From NCBI GenBank assembly GCA_964291475.2, contig OZ220066.1, positions 1 through 64,000 of the forward strand: a DNA stretch of 64,000 bases. Direction: 5' to 3'. A program made the position numbers and the translations under genes. The notes under the pieces were generated by a model. The model made no database searches. It was not told the DNA's origin and worked only from the letters and a program-made list of their open reading frames with translations. Shown in pieces: positions 33,635 through 42,412 of this stretch. Each line of letters starts with the position of its first letter. Positions within the stretch are counted from its first letter, which is position 1. The stretch comes from DAOUKH01 sp964291475. GTDB lineage: Bacteria > Chloroflexota > Dehalococcoidia > SHYB01.

Positions 33635-34221
33635 CGGGCCCCCTGGAGCAGCGCCATGAACTCGTCGCGGGTCACCTGGCTCTCCTCGAACCGGCCCCGG
33701 ACCGCCGACGTCACCATGTCGGCGCCCGGCTTCTGCACTCCGCGCATGGTCATGCACAGGTGCTCCGCCCGGAGCACGACGGCGACGCCTTGCGGCCGCA
33801 GCGCTTCGAGAATGGTGTCGGCGATCTGGGAGGTCAGCCGCTCCTGCACCTGCGGGCGCTTCGCCAGCGTGTCGACCACCCGCGCGAGCTTGCTGATTCC
33901 CACGATGCTGCCTTCGGGGATGTAGGCCACCGCCGCGGAGCCGTAGAACGGGAGGAAGTGGTGCTCGCAGAGCGAGTAGAACGGGATGTCCTTCAGCACG
34001 ACCATCTCGTGGTGGTCTTCGTTGAACCGGACTTGCAGGTCGTCCAGAGGGTCGCGGCGGAGTCCGCTGAAGATTTCGGCGTAGGCCTCGGCGATGCGCC
34101 GGGGGGTATCGACCAGCCCGTCGCGGTCGGGGTCTTCTCCGATGGCTTCGATGATCTCGAGGACGGCGGCCTTGATCCGCTCGATGTCCACGGCTTTTTC
34201 GCGTTCGGGGGCGACAACCAT
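33631..34221 (-). CDS. folE: GTP cyclohydrolase I
   Basis: Converts GTP to dihydroneopterin triphosphate at the start of folate/pterin synthesis. 196 residues. Zinc ligands Cys85 and His88 (SLCEHHFLPF) and Cys156 (AEHLCMTMRG), with His154 as catalytic base, are all present. GISKLARVVDTLAKRPQVQERLT is typical. The ATG at 34221 has a TAAGGACAG site; the ORF continues upstream without one. Downstream FemAB-like gene overlaps by four bases. Confidence 0.95.
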   Translation of the reverse strand: MVVAPEREKAVDIERIKAAVLEIIEAIGEDPDRDGLVDTPRRIAEAYAEIFSGLRRDPLDDLQVRFNEDHHEMVVLKDIPFYSLCEHHFLPFYGSAAVAYIPEGSIVGISKLARVVDTLAKRPQVQERLTSQIADTILEALRPQGVAVVLRAEHLCMTMRGVQKPGADMVTSAVRGRFEESQVTRDEFMALLQGAR

Positions 34222-34340
34222 GATTCTGTCCTTACGGGATGCGGCTCTTTCGGAGTTCCAGCCTTCCGGCTGGGAGGAATAGGCCACCTTCGAGGGTAGC
34301 AGAAGGGCGCAACAATCGCGGCCCGGGCGGGGCGTTCTCG

Positions 34341-35435
34341 CTAGCGGTAGCCGAGCGCGGCCTCGACGGCGCCGAGGTCGGCGGGAAGCTTGATCTCGTC
34401 GGGAGTGACGTGCTTCGTGGCGGTGTCCGGGTCCTTGAGGCCGGTGCCGGTGAGCACGCAGACGACGGTCTTGCCGGCCAGCGCGCCGCTTCGCGCCGCG
34501 CGCCGGAGGCCGGCGACGGAGGCGGCGGAGGCGGGCTCGACGAAGAGCCCTTCGGTACGGGCGAGCAGGCGGTAGGCGTCGAGGATCTCCTCGTCGGTGA
34601 CCGCTTCGATCACGCCGCCGGACTCGTCACGGGCCGCGAGGGCGCCCTCCCAGCTCGCGGGGTTGCCGATGCGGATGGCGGTGGCGACGGTTTTGGGCTC
34701 GGCGACGGGCGCACCGCGCACGATGGGGGCGGCGCCGGCGGCCTGGAAGCCCATCATCGAGGGGCGGCGGCCGGCCGGGCCGTCCTCGTAGTATTCCTTG
34801 AAACCCTTCCAGTAGGCGGTGATGTTGCCCGCGTTGCCCACCGGAATGAAGAGGGCGTCGGGGGCGTCGCCCAAGGTGTCGACGATCTCGAAGGCGGCCG
34901 TCTTCTGGCCCTCGATTCGGTGCGGGTTCAACGAGTTCACCAGGGCGATGGGGTGGCGGGAGGTCATGTCGCGGACGATGTCCAGGGCCTCGTCGAAGTT
35001 GCCGTCGAGGGAGACGAGCTTCGATCCGTAGGCGGTGGCCTGGGCGAGCTTGCCCGCGGCCACTTCGCCCTTCGGCACGATGACGATGCAGCGCAGCCCG
35101 TAACGGGCCGCGTAGGCCGCCGCGGAGGCGCTGGTGTTGCCCGTCGAGGCGCAGATGACGGCGGCGGCGCCCGACTCGATGGCCTTGGCGAAGGCGACGA
35201 CCATGCCGCGGTCCTTGAACGACCCCGTGGGGTTGCAGCCTTCCAGCTTGAAGTAGAGCGCCCCGCAGCCGGTCTCCAGTTCGATGTTCCGGGAGCGGAC
35301 GAGGGGCGTGGCGCCCTCGCCGAGCGAGATCAATGGAGTGTCGGGCGTAAGGGGCAGGCGGTCTCCATAGGAATGGAGCACTCCTCTGATGGAAGGGCGT
35401 ACGGCAGCGCCCGTCATGCCATCGTCGCTATCCAT
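34341..35435 (-). CDS. thrC: threonine synthase
   Basis: PLP enzyme making threonine from O-phosphohomoserine. 364 residues with PLP-binding Lys74 in NPTGSFKDRGM, the phosphate loop VGNAGN near residue 223 and ASTGNTSASAAAYA in the first domain. It belongs to the short class of threonine synthase (plant/archaeal type). ATG at 35435 with AGGGGG upstream; an alternative ATG at 35417 would shorten it slightly. It is monocistronic between the folE and foldase genes. Confidence 0.93.
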   Translation of the reverse strand: MDSDDGMTGAAVRPSIRGVLHSYGDRLPLTPDTPLISLGEGATPLVRSRNIELETGCGALYFKLEGCNPTGSFKDRGMVVAFAKAIESGAAAVICASTGNTSASAAAYAARYGLRCIVIVPKGEVAAGKLAQATAYGSKLVSLDGNFDEALDIVRDMTSRHPIALVNSLNPHRIEGQKTAAFEIVDTLGDAPDALFIPVGNAGNITAYWKGFKEYYEDGPAGRRPSMMGFQAAGAAPIVRGAPVAEPKTVATAIRIGNPASWEGALAARDESGGVIEAVTDEEILDAYRLLARTEGLFVEPASAASVAGLRRAARSGALAGKTVVCVLTGTGLKDPDTATKHVTPDEIKLPADLGAVEAALGYR

Positions 35436-35487
35436 GCCCGACCCCCTGGCAAACATTATGCCACTTTCGGCGGGAGACGGGCCGGCG

Positions 35488-36921
35488 CTACTGGGGCAGG
35501 CTGAAGGGGTTCTGCGAGCTCGCCTCGCGCTGGGCCACGGCGGTGGCGGTGAGGTGCTCCTGCGCCCGCGTCAGCGAGATGTCGTCGATGTCGCTGAGCA
35601 CGATGTCGACCTTCACGCTGCCGAAGCAGTTGTCGGGGCCGCCGGGGCAATATTCGATGCGGTTGGCGTCCCATTCGCGGGAGAGCCAGGTCTCGAGGGC
35701 CCTCGTCTTGAGGGTGTCGAGGTTCTCCTCGTCGATCTCCCGCGCCGAGGTGCGGGCGGAGACCATGATGTACCGCGAACCGGCCCCTTCGGCTATGGGA
35801 GGCGAAAGTTCGCCGATGGGCAGGCCGCGGAGCACCTCGTCGAAGAGGCCGTCGAAGTCGCCCTCCGTGACGACGCCCAGGCTGCCACGGGCCGCGCGCA
35901 GATCGGGGTCGGTCGAGATCTCGGCCGCCAGGTCTTCGAAGCGCCTTCCTTCGAGCTGGTTCCGGATGTCGCGGGCGGCGCTCAGGTCGGGGACCTTGAT
36001 GGCGTGGAGCTCGGCGGTCTCTACGTCGATGCGGCGGGTCAGCCGGACCATGTAGTACTCGCCGTCTTCCGCCTGGATCGGGTTGCTCAACTCGCCAACA
36101 TCGAGCCCGAAGAGATACTCGTCGTAGCGCTGATGCACCGTTCGCGGCACCCATCCCAGGCGCCCGCCGTCGGCGCGGCTGTCAGGGTCGGCCGAATATT
36201 GGAGGGCTATCTTCGCGAAGTCCTCGGTGCTGTCCCTGAGCGCCGCCTCGATCTGGTCGGCAAGTGCGAGGTCGGCGACCTCGATCATATGGACCTCGGC
36301 GTGAGACTGCACGAGTTGGATGTCCCGCCCCAAGCGCTCACGAAGCTGACCGCGCATCAGGTCGACCTCGACCAGCGAGCGGTAGGTGTCGAGGGACAGT
36401 TGCGTCGTTGAAAGATAGTTGCTGAGCGCCGCCTCGTAGTCCCGCCGCAGCTGACCTTCGATGGGCTGCCCTTCGGAGCCGGGCACCAGCCGCCGCAGGA
36501 TCTCCGCCTCGATCTCGGCATCGGTGGCCGACAGGCCTTCCCTGGGGGCGGCCTGGCGGACGAGCTCATTGTGCGCGAGGTTCTGCATGAGCTCGTAGGG
36601 GGCCACGCCGGGGTTGAACGTTCCGCCGTAGGACTGCGCGTAGAGGCGCTGCGACTTGAGTATGGAGGTGTACTCGCTCTGGCTGACGCTGACCTCGTTC
36701 ACCTGGAGGATGGGCGGGTCTTCGCTCTGGATCGTGGCGTAGACGGCGATGGCGATCACGATCATCGCGGCGAACGCGCCGGCGGGCGCCAGGAACTTCC
36801 AAGAAAGCCTGCGCGTCCCGGTCGGCGGTCGGCGCCTGCGGCTGAGCGTGATTGGGGGCGGCTCGGGGGCCCGCGGCTGGCGGCCCGGTTCCCGGCGCCT
36901 CGACCGGCGTCTACTCGGCAC
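35488..36921 (-). CDS. membrane-anchored peptidylprolyl isomerase (SurA/PrsA-type foldase)
   Basis: 477 residues. A basic cytosolic tail (1-40) precedes one transmembrane helix (about 42-63, FLAPAGAFAAMIVIAIAVY). A SurA-N-like domain follows, then two parvulin rotamase domains at about 210-310 (IALQYSADPDSRADGGRLGWV) and 318-425 (LAAEISTDPDLRAARGSLGVV), whose paired motif is the PpiC signature. It folds exported proteins at the outer membrane face or cell surface. GTG start at 36921; a long repeat lies upstream. Confidence 0.88.
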   Translation of the reverse strand: MPSRRRSRRREPGRQPRAPEPPPITLSRRRRPPTGTRRLSWKFLAPAGAFAAMIVIAIAVYATIQSEDPPILQVNEVSVSQSEYTSILKSQRLYAQSYGGTFNPGVAPYELMQNLAHNELVRQAAPREGLSATDAEIEAEILRRLVPGSEGQPIEGQLRRDYEAALSNYLSTTQLSLDTYRSLVEVDLMRGQLRERLGRDIQLVQSHAEVHMIEVADLALADQIEAALRDSTEDFAKIALQYSADPDSRADGGRLGWVPRTVHQRYDEYLFGLDVGELSNPIQAEDGEYYMVRLTRRIDVETAELHAIKVPDLSAARDIRNQLEGRRFEDLAAEISTDPDLRAARGSLGVVTEGDFDGLFDEVLRGLPIGELSPPIAEGAGSRYIMVSARTSAREIDEENLDTLKTRALETWLSREWDANRIEYCPGGPDNCFGSVKVDIVLSDIDDISLTRAQEHLTATAVAQREASSQNPFSLPQ

Positions 36922-36959
36922 GATTCAACCTCACATCTACCCCGATGGATTCTCCCGTA

Positions 36960-37123
36960 GGAGACCTTTGCAAAACTCCCGCCGCTGGTTGGAAAACGGG
37001 TGGAGTGGGGTGGTCTTCCATCTCCCCCTCTGGGAGAGACTGCGAGAGGGCCGGGGCGGGGCTGGGAGGTCTTACCTCTTCTCGCCCCGGGAGAAGATTG
37101 AGATGAGGGGCCCCCTTACAGCC
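36960..37123. repeat. composite intergenic repeat, copy 3
   Basis: In the 358-base gap between the foldase and rpsR. Module A begins GGAGACCTTTGCAAAACTCC at about 36959-36980 and ends in a CTCTCCCCCTCTGGGAGAG hairpin around 37018-37041. Module C lies at 37072-37117 in reverse order (TCTTCTCGCCCCGGGAGAAG), ending GAGGGGCCCCC. The rest of the gap holds no convincing gene. Confidence 0.8.
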
Positions 37124-37279
37124 GCCAGGGGTTGCCAAAGCTCGCCTCCCTCGCGCGCCCAGCCCGGTTACGCAAGGGTCTCTGATGGGCGCGCCTCCGC
37201 TAACGTGGGAGATCAGCATACGGGAGTGTACGAACGGGCCGCCTGGGCGGGTTTCGCCGGTGCCGTGCATGGCCCCGGC

Positions 37280-37693
37280 TTAGCCGCGCCGCGGCCTCTC
37301 GTAGGAGATCCCGGTCTCGAGAATGTGGCCGATGGTATAGGGGAGCAGCGCGAGGTGCCGGGCGCGCTTGAGCGCCATCGCGAGCGGGCGTTGGTATTTC
37401 GCGGAGACGCCCGTCTTGCGCCGCGGCTCGATGCGGCCGCGGTCGGAGATGAAGCGCTTCAGCATGTCGACGGCTTTGTAGTCGATGTGGGTCAGGTGCC
37501 CCGCCTTGAACGGGCAGACCTTGCGCCTGGGGAAGTAACGCGGCCGGCCTTTGCGGTCGCGGCCCCGGCCCCCGCCGCCGGGAGGTCGGCCGCCGCCTGG
37601 GCCGCCGGGCCTTGGGGCGCCTGGGCTCGTGCTGGGGGCTCCGGCGGCCGCCGGCGCCCGCGCGGGAGGCGTGGTCGTGGTCTCGTCTGCCAT
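37280..37693 (-). CDS. rpsR: ribosomal protein S18 with long N-terminal extension
   Basis: Small-subunit ribosomal protein, 137 residues. The conserved core starts near residue 55 (RRKVCPFKAGHLTHIDYK) and includes VSAKYQRPLAMALKRARHLALLPY. The first ~50 residues are a low-complexity Pro/Gly/Ala/Arg extension absent from typical 70-75 residue S18. ATG at 37693. Third gene of the rpsF-ssb-rpsR operon. Confidence 0.92.
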   Translation of the reverse strand: MADETTTTPPARAPAAAGAPSTSPGAPRPGGPGGGRPPGGGGRGRDRKGRPRYFPRRKVCPFKAGHLTHIDYKAVDMLKRFISDRGRIEPRRKTGVSAKYQRPLAMALKRARHLALLPYTIGHILETGISYERPRRG

Positions 37694-37736
37694 GGTCTCT
37701 ACGGTCTCCGTCTCTATCGAAGGGCTACGCTTAAGT

Positions 37737-38144
37737 CTAGAAGGGAAGGTCGTCGGCGTCTACGTTGCCGCCGCCGGCAGGGGCGCCGTATTCCCCTCTC
37801 GCTTCTCCGCCACCGCCTTCGCCGGGACGGTCGAGGAAGACGACCTCGTTGGCGGTGATCTCGTTCCGATGCCGGGTCATGCCGTCCTGGCCTTCCCAAC
37901 TGCGGCTACGAAAACGGCCTTCCACGTAGACTTTGCTTCCTTTGGTCACGTACTGGCTGACTATCTCGCCCAAGCGTCCGAATGCCGTCACGTTGAACCA
38001 TTCGGTCTCTTCCCTGCGCTCGCCGCCGGAGGTGTACCTGCGGTTGGTGGCGACGGAGAACTCAGTCAGCGCGGCGCCGTTCGGGGTGTAGCGCATTTCG
38101 GGGTCACGCCCCACGTTTCCAATCACGGTGATTTTGTTGAACAT
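37737..38144 (-). CDS. ssb: single-stranded DNA-binding protein
   Basis: OB-fold protein of 135 residues binding ssDNA in replication and repair. It starts FNKITVIGNVGRDPEMRYTP and contains EWFNVTAFGRLGE and YVEGRFRSRSWEGQDG. The C-terminal tip DDLPF serves for partner binding. It lies between rpsF and rpsR, the classic arrangement. Confidence 0.96.
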   Translation of the reverse strand: MFNKITVIGNVGRDPEMRYTPNGAALTEFSVATNRRYTSGGERREETEWFNVTAFGRLGEIVSQYVTKGSKVYVEGRFRSRSWEGQDGMTRHRNEITANEVVFLDRPGEGGGGEARGEYGAPAGGGNVDADDLPF

Positions 38145-38161
38145 GCTGCCTCCGAAACGTG

Positions 38162-38467
38162 CTACTTGCGGACGATGGCCGTGTCCTCAGCCTTGACGAT
38201 GAGGTGCCGGATGACCTCTTCGGTGAGCTTGAGGTTCGACTCCACTTCCGCGATGGCCTCGGGGCCGCTGCTGAAATCTATCTGGACGTAGGTGGCCTCT
38301 TCGAAGTCCTGAATGTAGTAGGCCAACTTCCGCCGGCCCCACGGGTTCACGTTGCCGATGGTGCCGTCGCGGGAGGTGATGAATTGCTTCACCCGGTCGA
38401 CGACGCCGTCGACCTCATCGTCCGAGACCTGCGGGCTTATCAGGACCACTAGTTCGTAATCGCGCAC
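38162..38467 (-). CDS. rpsF: ribosomal protein S6
   Basis: Small-subunit protein of 101 residues: VRDYELVVLISPQVSDDEVD opening, NPWGRRKLAYYIQDFEEATYV and the FSSGPEAIAEVESNLKLTEEVIRHLIV helix. Start is GTG (38467), with GAAGGAG upstream. First gene of the rpsF-ssb-rpsR operon. Confidence 0.95.
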   Translation of the reverse strand: MRDYELVVLISPQVSDDEVDGVVDRVKQFITSRDGTIGNVNPWGRRKLAYYIQDFEEATYVQIDFSSGPEAIAEVESNLKLTEEVIRHLIVKAEDTAIVRK

Positions 38468-38616
38468 GCGCCGTTTTCTCCTTCTCTATCAGGGAAGGCT
38501 CCAGGAGGACGACCCTCTCGGAGCGAAGGAATTATAGCATGGGGTCAGGGGGCGGCAAGGAGCGGATGTCACAGTCCGGCGCGGCGCTTTGAACCTGTTG
38601 GCGCGGATCGGAGGCG

Positions 38617-39873
38617 CTAGGCGGCGTCGTCGATGCCGGGGAGCGGGAAGCTGCTCGCCAGCGCCTGCGCTTCGGCGCGCACCGCCGCGACCTCGGCCTC
38701 GTCGTCGCGGCCCTTGATCGCCCGCGCGATCAGCTCCGCCGTCTTCCGCATCTCCTCGACCCCGAAGCCGCGCGTGGTCACCGCCGGCGTGCCCAGACGC
38801 AGCCCGCTGGTGACGCGGGGCGGCTGGGTGTCGAAGGGGATCGCGTTCTTGTTCACCGTGATGTGCGCCGATTCCAGCAGCGTCTCCGCCTCCTGGCCCG
38901 TGACGCCCACCGGTGTCAGGTCGACGAGCATCAGGTGGTTGTCGGTGCCGCCGCTGACGATGCGGAAGCCGTGCTCCCGCAGCCCAGCGCTGAGGGCGCG
39001 GGCGTTGTCGATGACCGCCTGCTGGTAGGCGATGAAATCGGGGCGCAGCGCCTCGCCGAAGGCCACGGCCTTGGCGGCGATGACGTGCATCAAGGGCCCG
39101 CCCTGGAGCCTCGGGAAGACGGCCTTGTCGATGGCGCCCTTGAACTGGGAGTTCGTCAGGACCAAACCGCCGCGCGGCCCGCGCAGCGTCTTGTGCGTGG
39201 ACGAGGTGACGACGTCGGCGTGCGGCGTCGGTGAGGGGTGGAGCCCGGCGGCGATGATGCCGGCGGGATGCGCCATGTCGACCATGAGCCGCGCATCGAC
39301 CGCGTCGGCGATGGCGCGGAACCGGGCGAAGTCGATGGTGCGGGGGTAGGCGGTGGCGCCGGCGACGATGAGCGCGGGCCGGTGCTCCTTGGCCAGGCGC
39401 TCGATCTCCTCGTAGTCGAGCAGCTCCGACTCACGGTCGACGCCGTAGGAGGCGAAGTTGTAGAGGACGCCGGAGAAGTTGACGGGGCTGCCGTGGGTGA
39501 GGTGGCCGCCCTGGTCGAGCCGCATGCCGAGGACGGTGTCGCCGGGCTTGAGCAGGGCGAAGTAGGCCGCCATGTTGGCCTGGGCGCCGCTGTGGGGCTG
39601 GACGTTGGCGTGCTCCGCGCCGTAGAGCTCCTTCGCGCGGTCGATGGCAAGCTGCTCGCCGATGTCGACGAACTGGCAGCCGCCGTAGTAGCGCTTGCCC
39701 GGGTAGCCTTCGGCGTACTTGTTCGTGAGCGGCGAGCCGAGCATCTCCAGCACGGGCCCGCTCGCGTAGTTTTCCGACGCGATGAGGACGATGTTGCCGC
39801 GCTGCCGGTCGATCTCCCGGTCGAGCGCCTGGGCGATTTCGGGGTCGCGTTCGTGCAGCGTCGTGGAGATCAA
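38617..39873 (-). CDS. glyA: serine hydroxymethyltransferase
   Basis: Interconverts serine and glycine with tetrahydrofolate, the main one-carbon source. 418 residues. PLP lysine K228 in TSSTHKTLRGPRGG; NKYAEGYPGKRYYGG at 51-65 is diagnostic. The start is TTG at 39873; the sequence ISTTLHERDPEIAQAL follows. A GC hairpin (39926-39947) lies upstream on the same strand. Confidence 0.96.
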   Translation of the reverse strand: MISTTLHERDPEIAQALDREIDRQRGNIVLIASENYASGPVLEMLGSPLTNKYAEGYPGKRYYGGCQFVDIGEQLAIDRAKELYGAEHANVQPHSGAQANMAAYFALLKPGDTVLGMRLDQGGHLTHGSPVNFSGVLYNFASYGVDRESELLDYEEIERLAKEHRPALIVAGATAYPRTIDFARFRAIADAVDARLMVDMAHPAGIIAAGLHPSPTPHADVVTSSTHKTLRGPRGGLVLTNSQFKGAIDKAVFPRLQGGPLMHVIAAKAVAFGEALRPDFIAYQQAVIDNARALSAGLREHGFRIVSGGTDNHLMLVDLTPVGVTGQEAETLLESAHITVNKNAIPFDTQPPRVTSGLRLGTPAVTTRGFGVEEMRKTAELIARAIKGRDDEAEVAAVRAEAQALASSFPLPGIDDAA

Positions 39874-39925
39874 GTCGCGCCTCTTTCTTGCCGCTTCGGC
39901 GGGTCCGGGGCCTTACGTACAGAGA

Positions 39926-39947
39926 CCCCCGCCCAAGCCGGCGGGGG
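39926..39947 (-). terminator. GC hairpin upstream of glyA
   Basis: CCCCCGCC (39926-39933) pairs with GGCGGGGG (39940-39947), loop of six. It lies in the glyA leader on the minus strand. It could be an attenuator or the end of an upstream transcript. I looked for glycine, ZTP and THF riboswitch signatures here and did not find them. Confidence 0.3.
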
Positions 39948-40053
39948 CCCCGCAGCGGCCTGCACCGTTCACATAAAGTCTAGGCCCCGCACAGAAGGGG
40001 TGTCAATCAGATGCTGCCCTTCTCGGACGCTGTTTCCCGCGTAGAATATCGGC

Positions 40054-40983
40054 ATGCGCCGTATCGCCGTGACCGGTTCGTCGGGGTACCTAGGCTCCCG
40101 GCTCGTCGCCCGCCTTGCGGAGCACGACGACGTCGAGACCATCGTCGGCGTCGACTTCCGCCCGCCGGGCGATTCCCCCGCCAAGCTCCGCTTCTACGAA
40201 CGGGACGTCGCCACTCCCTTCTCCGAGGTGTTCGAGAAGGAGCGCGTCGACACGGCGGTCCACCTCGCGTTCGTGGTCGGACCATCGCGCGACCACCGGC
40301 GCGTGCGCGGGGTGGGCCTGGACGGCGCCCACAACTTTCTCAATGGCTGCCGCGCCGCCGGCGTCGAGCAGGTCATCTACATGAGCAGTTCCTCGGCCTA
40401 TGGCGCGCACCCCGATAATCCCGAGCCGCTGACGGAGGCGTCGCCGCTGCGGCCCAACAACGCCTTCCTCTACTCCCGCTACAAGGCGGCGTCGGACGAT
40501 CTTTTCCGGGAGTTCGCCGAGGAGCACCCCGCGACGAACGTCACGGTGCTGCGCGGCTGCCCCGTGATCGGCCCCGGCGGCCATGCCGCGGCCGGCGCTA
40601 CGATCTTTCAGCGGGTGATGCTCCGCGTCGCCGGCCATGACCCCCCGACGCAGTTCGTACACGAAGACGATCTCATCGAGGTCCTCGTTCACGCGATGGA
40701 GCGCCGGGTGCGCGGCGTCTTCAACACCGCCGGCGACGGCTTCATCCGCTACGCGCACCTTGCCAAGCTCGCCGACCGGCCGATGGTCGCACTTCCCTAC
40801 CCGATCATCGCGCCCTTGCTGGAGGCGACGTGGCACGCCCGTCTGCAGGGGTCGGGCGCCGCCGTGGGCCTGCGCTACATCATGTACCCGTGGGTCGTCG
40901 ACAACCGGCGTTTCTGCGAGCAGACGGGCTTCTCGTACCGCTATTCGAGCGAGGATGCGGTGCGCGCGCTCTTCCCCGGCTAG
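40054..40983 (+). CDS. NAD-dependent epimerase/dehydratase
   Basis: Extended SDR of 309 residues with TGSSGYLG at 7-14, MSSSSAYGAH and the Tyr-Lys pair in LYSRYKAASDD. The C-terminal half VFNTAGDGFIRYAHLAKLADRP suggests a sterol/sugar-type extended SDR. The substrate is unknown. A TAGAAT box lies just before the ATG. Its stop overlaps the convergent hydrolase stop (CTAG at 40980-40983). Confidence 0.86.
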   Translation: MRRIAVTGSSGYLGSRLVARLAEHDDVETIVGVDFRPPGDSPAKLRFYERDVATPFSEVFEKERVDTAVHLAFVVGPSRDHRRVRGVGLDGAHNFLNGCRAAGVEQVIYMSSSSAYGAHPDNPEPLTEASPLRPNNAFLYSRYKAASDDLFREFAEEHPATNVTVLRGCPVIGPGGHAAAGATIFQRVMLRVAGHDPPTQFVHEDDLIEVLVHAMERRVRGVFNTAGDGFIRYAHLAKLADRPMVALPYPIIAPLLEATWHARLQGSGAAVGLRYIMYPWVVDNRRFCEQTGFSYRYSSEDAVRALFPG

Positions 40984-41759
40984 CGTCCGTTCTCGTATTC
41001 CGAGAAGAAGTCGAGCAGCGCCGCGTTGAAGACGTCGGGCTTCTCGAAGTAGACGGAGTGGCCCGCGCCGGGCACCTCGAGCCAGCGCGCGTCGGGGAAC
41101 ATCTCGTAGCCCATGCGGATGGCGGCGAGCGGCGCGATGCGGTCCTCGGCGCCGGCGATGAAGAGCGCGGGTATGGCGAAGCCGGCGAGGTCGGCGGCGG
41201 TGGCGCCGGGGACATTGTTATTCCAGTAGAAGGTCTTGGGCCGCGGCTTGTTGTAGCCGCGGATGAGCTTGTAGAGGAAGCCGAGATCGGGCCGCTCCCG
41301 CCACGTGTTCTCCGAGAGCGCCGCGCGCAGGCGGTCGGCGCCCACGGCTTCGCTCGCCTCCCGCCGCGCCGTGTCGAGCGCGGGTGAGCGCAGGTTGGCC
41401 AGCGTGTCGGCGAGAACGATCCCCCGCGTGCGTTCGGGGTAGCGCCGGGCGAAGTCGAGCGTCGTCCGTCCCCCCATCGATTGCCCGACGACAAAGGCGG
41501 GCTCGCTCAGACCCAGGTGGTCGAGCAGGCCGAGGACGTCGTCGGCGAAGGCCTCGGCGTAGGGGCCGCCCTCCGGCAGCTTGGTGTTGCAAAAGCCGCG
41601 CTGGTCGAGGATGACGCAGGTGTAGCGTTGCGCCAGGACGGGGACCTGCTGCCACCAGCTCAGGTGGTTGCCGCCGACGCCGTGGCAGAGCACGACGGGG
41701 ATGCCCGAGCCTTCGACCTCGTAGAAGAGCTCGACACCGTTGACGGGGGCGTAGGGCAT
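40980..41759 (-). CDS. alpha/beta hydrolase
   Basis: 259 residues with the oxyanion strand VVLCHGVGGNHLSWW, nucleophile elbow VGQSMGGRT (Ser near 94), acid in AGAEDRIAPL and His in PGAGHSVYFE. This is the 3-oxoadipate-enol-lactonase-like/haloperoxidase-like branch; specificity is unknown. Divergent from the MaoC gene with about 120 bases between. Stop overlaps the epimerase stop. Confidence 0.88.
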   Translation of the reverse strand: MPYAPVNGVELFYEVEGSGIPVVLCHGVGGNHLSWWQQVPVLAQRYTCVILDQRGFCNTKLPEGGPYAEAFADDVLGLLDHLGLSEPAFVVGQSMGGRTTLDFARRYPERTRGIVLADTLANLRSPALDTARREASEAVGADRLRAALSENTWRERPDLGFLYKLIRGYNKPRPKTFYWNNNVPGATAADLAGFAIPALFIAGAEDRIAPLAAIRMGYEMFPDARWLEVPGAGHSVYFEKPDVFNAALLDFFSEYENGR

Positions 41760-41876
41760 AGTCGCCGAGACTATAGCCGCGTCGCGGAAAGGCTGTCAAA
41801 GCAGTTGCGCCGCTTGGCCGGTGCGGCGCAGAATGGGGCGGCATCGACCGGCTGCGTGGCGGTCGCGGGGAACCCC

Positions 41877-42347
41877 ATGGAACACGACTTTCGCGACTTC
41901 TTCGAGCGCTACTTGGACGACGTGCACGTCGGCGACCGGTTCCGCCATTGGCCGGGCCGCACGATCTCGCAGGCGGCAGCCGACCAGTTCTGCTACTGGA
42001 CGTCGAACCCACAGCCGCTCCACCTCGACGCCGAGTACGCCGCCGCCTCCCAGCATGGCCGGGTGCTGGTGAACGGCATCCTCGTCTTCGCCATCGCCGT
42101 CGGGCTCAGCGTCCCCAATCTCAGCGGCAACACGATCGCCAATCTGGGATTCGAGCGCGTCGACCACCACGCTCCGACGTTCATCGGCGACACGATCTAC
42201 GCCGAGACCGAGGTCCTCGAGGTGCGGGCCTCGGCCAGCCGCCCGGACCGCGGCATCGTGAAGGTGCGGACGGAGGCGAGCAACCAGCGCGGCGAGACCG
42301 TGCTCAGCTATCTGCGCACCTTCATGCTGCCCCGCCGCCCCGCCTGA
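41877..42347 (+). CDS. MaoC-like hydratase
   Basis: Hot-dog-fold enoyl-CoA hydratase-like protein of 156 residues. The catalytic Asp/His motif is represented by QFCYWTSNPQPLHLDAEYAA and the family helix by VLVNGILVFAIAVGLS. Later LGFERVDHHAPTFIGDTIYAE matches MaoC proteins. ATG at 41877 follows GGGGA; the longer frame is a shadow of the divergent gene. It hydrates a 2-enoyl-CoA or a dicarboxylic analogue (mesaconyl-CoA-like is possible); inference. Confidence 0.86.
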   Translation: MEHDFRDFFERYLDDVHVGDRFRHWPGRTISQAAADQFCYWTSNPQPLHLDAEYAAASQHGRVLVNGILVFAIAVGLSVPNLSGNTIANLGFERVDHHAPTFIGDTIYAETEVLEVRASASRPDRGIVKVRTEASNQRGETVLSYLRTFMLPRRPA

Positions 42348-42412
42348 TGCCTCCGGCGTAACCGCGGTGGTGCTATCCTGATTACGGCGTTGTTGGACGC
42401 CGGACGAACGAC

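Noticed and set aside
39874..40053. A riboswitch (ZTP, glycine or THF) in the glyA leader
   Set aside because: None of the conserved cores was seen; only a simple GC hairpin at 39926-39947.
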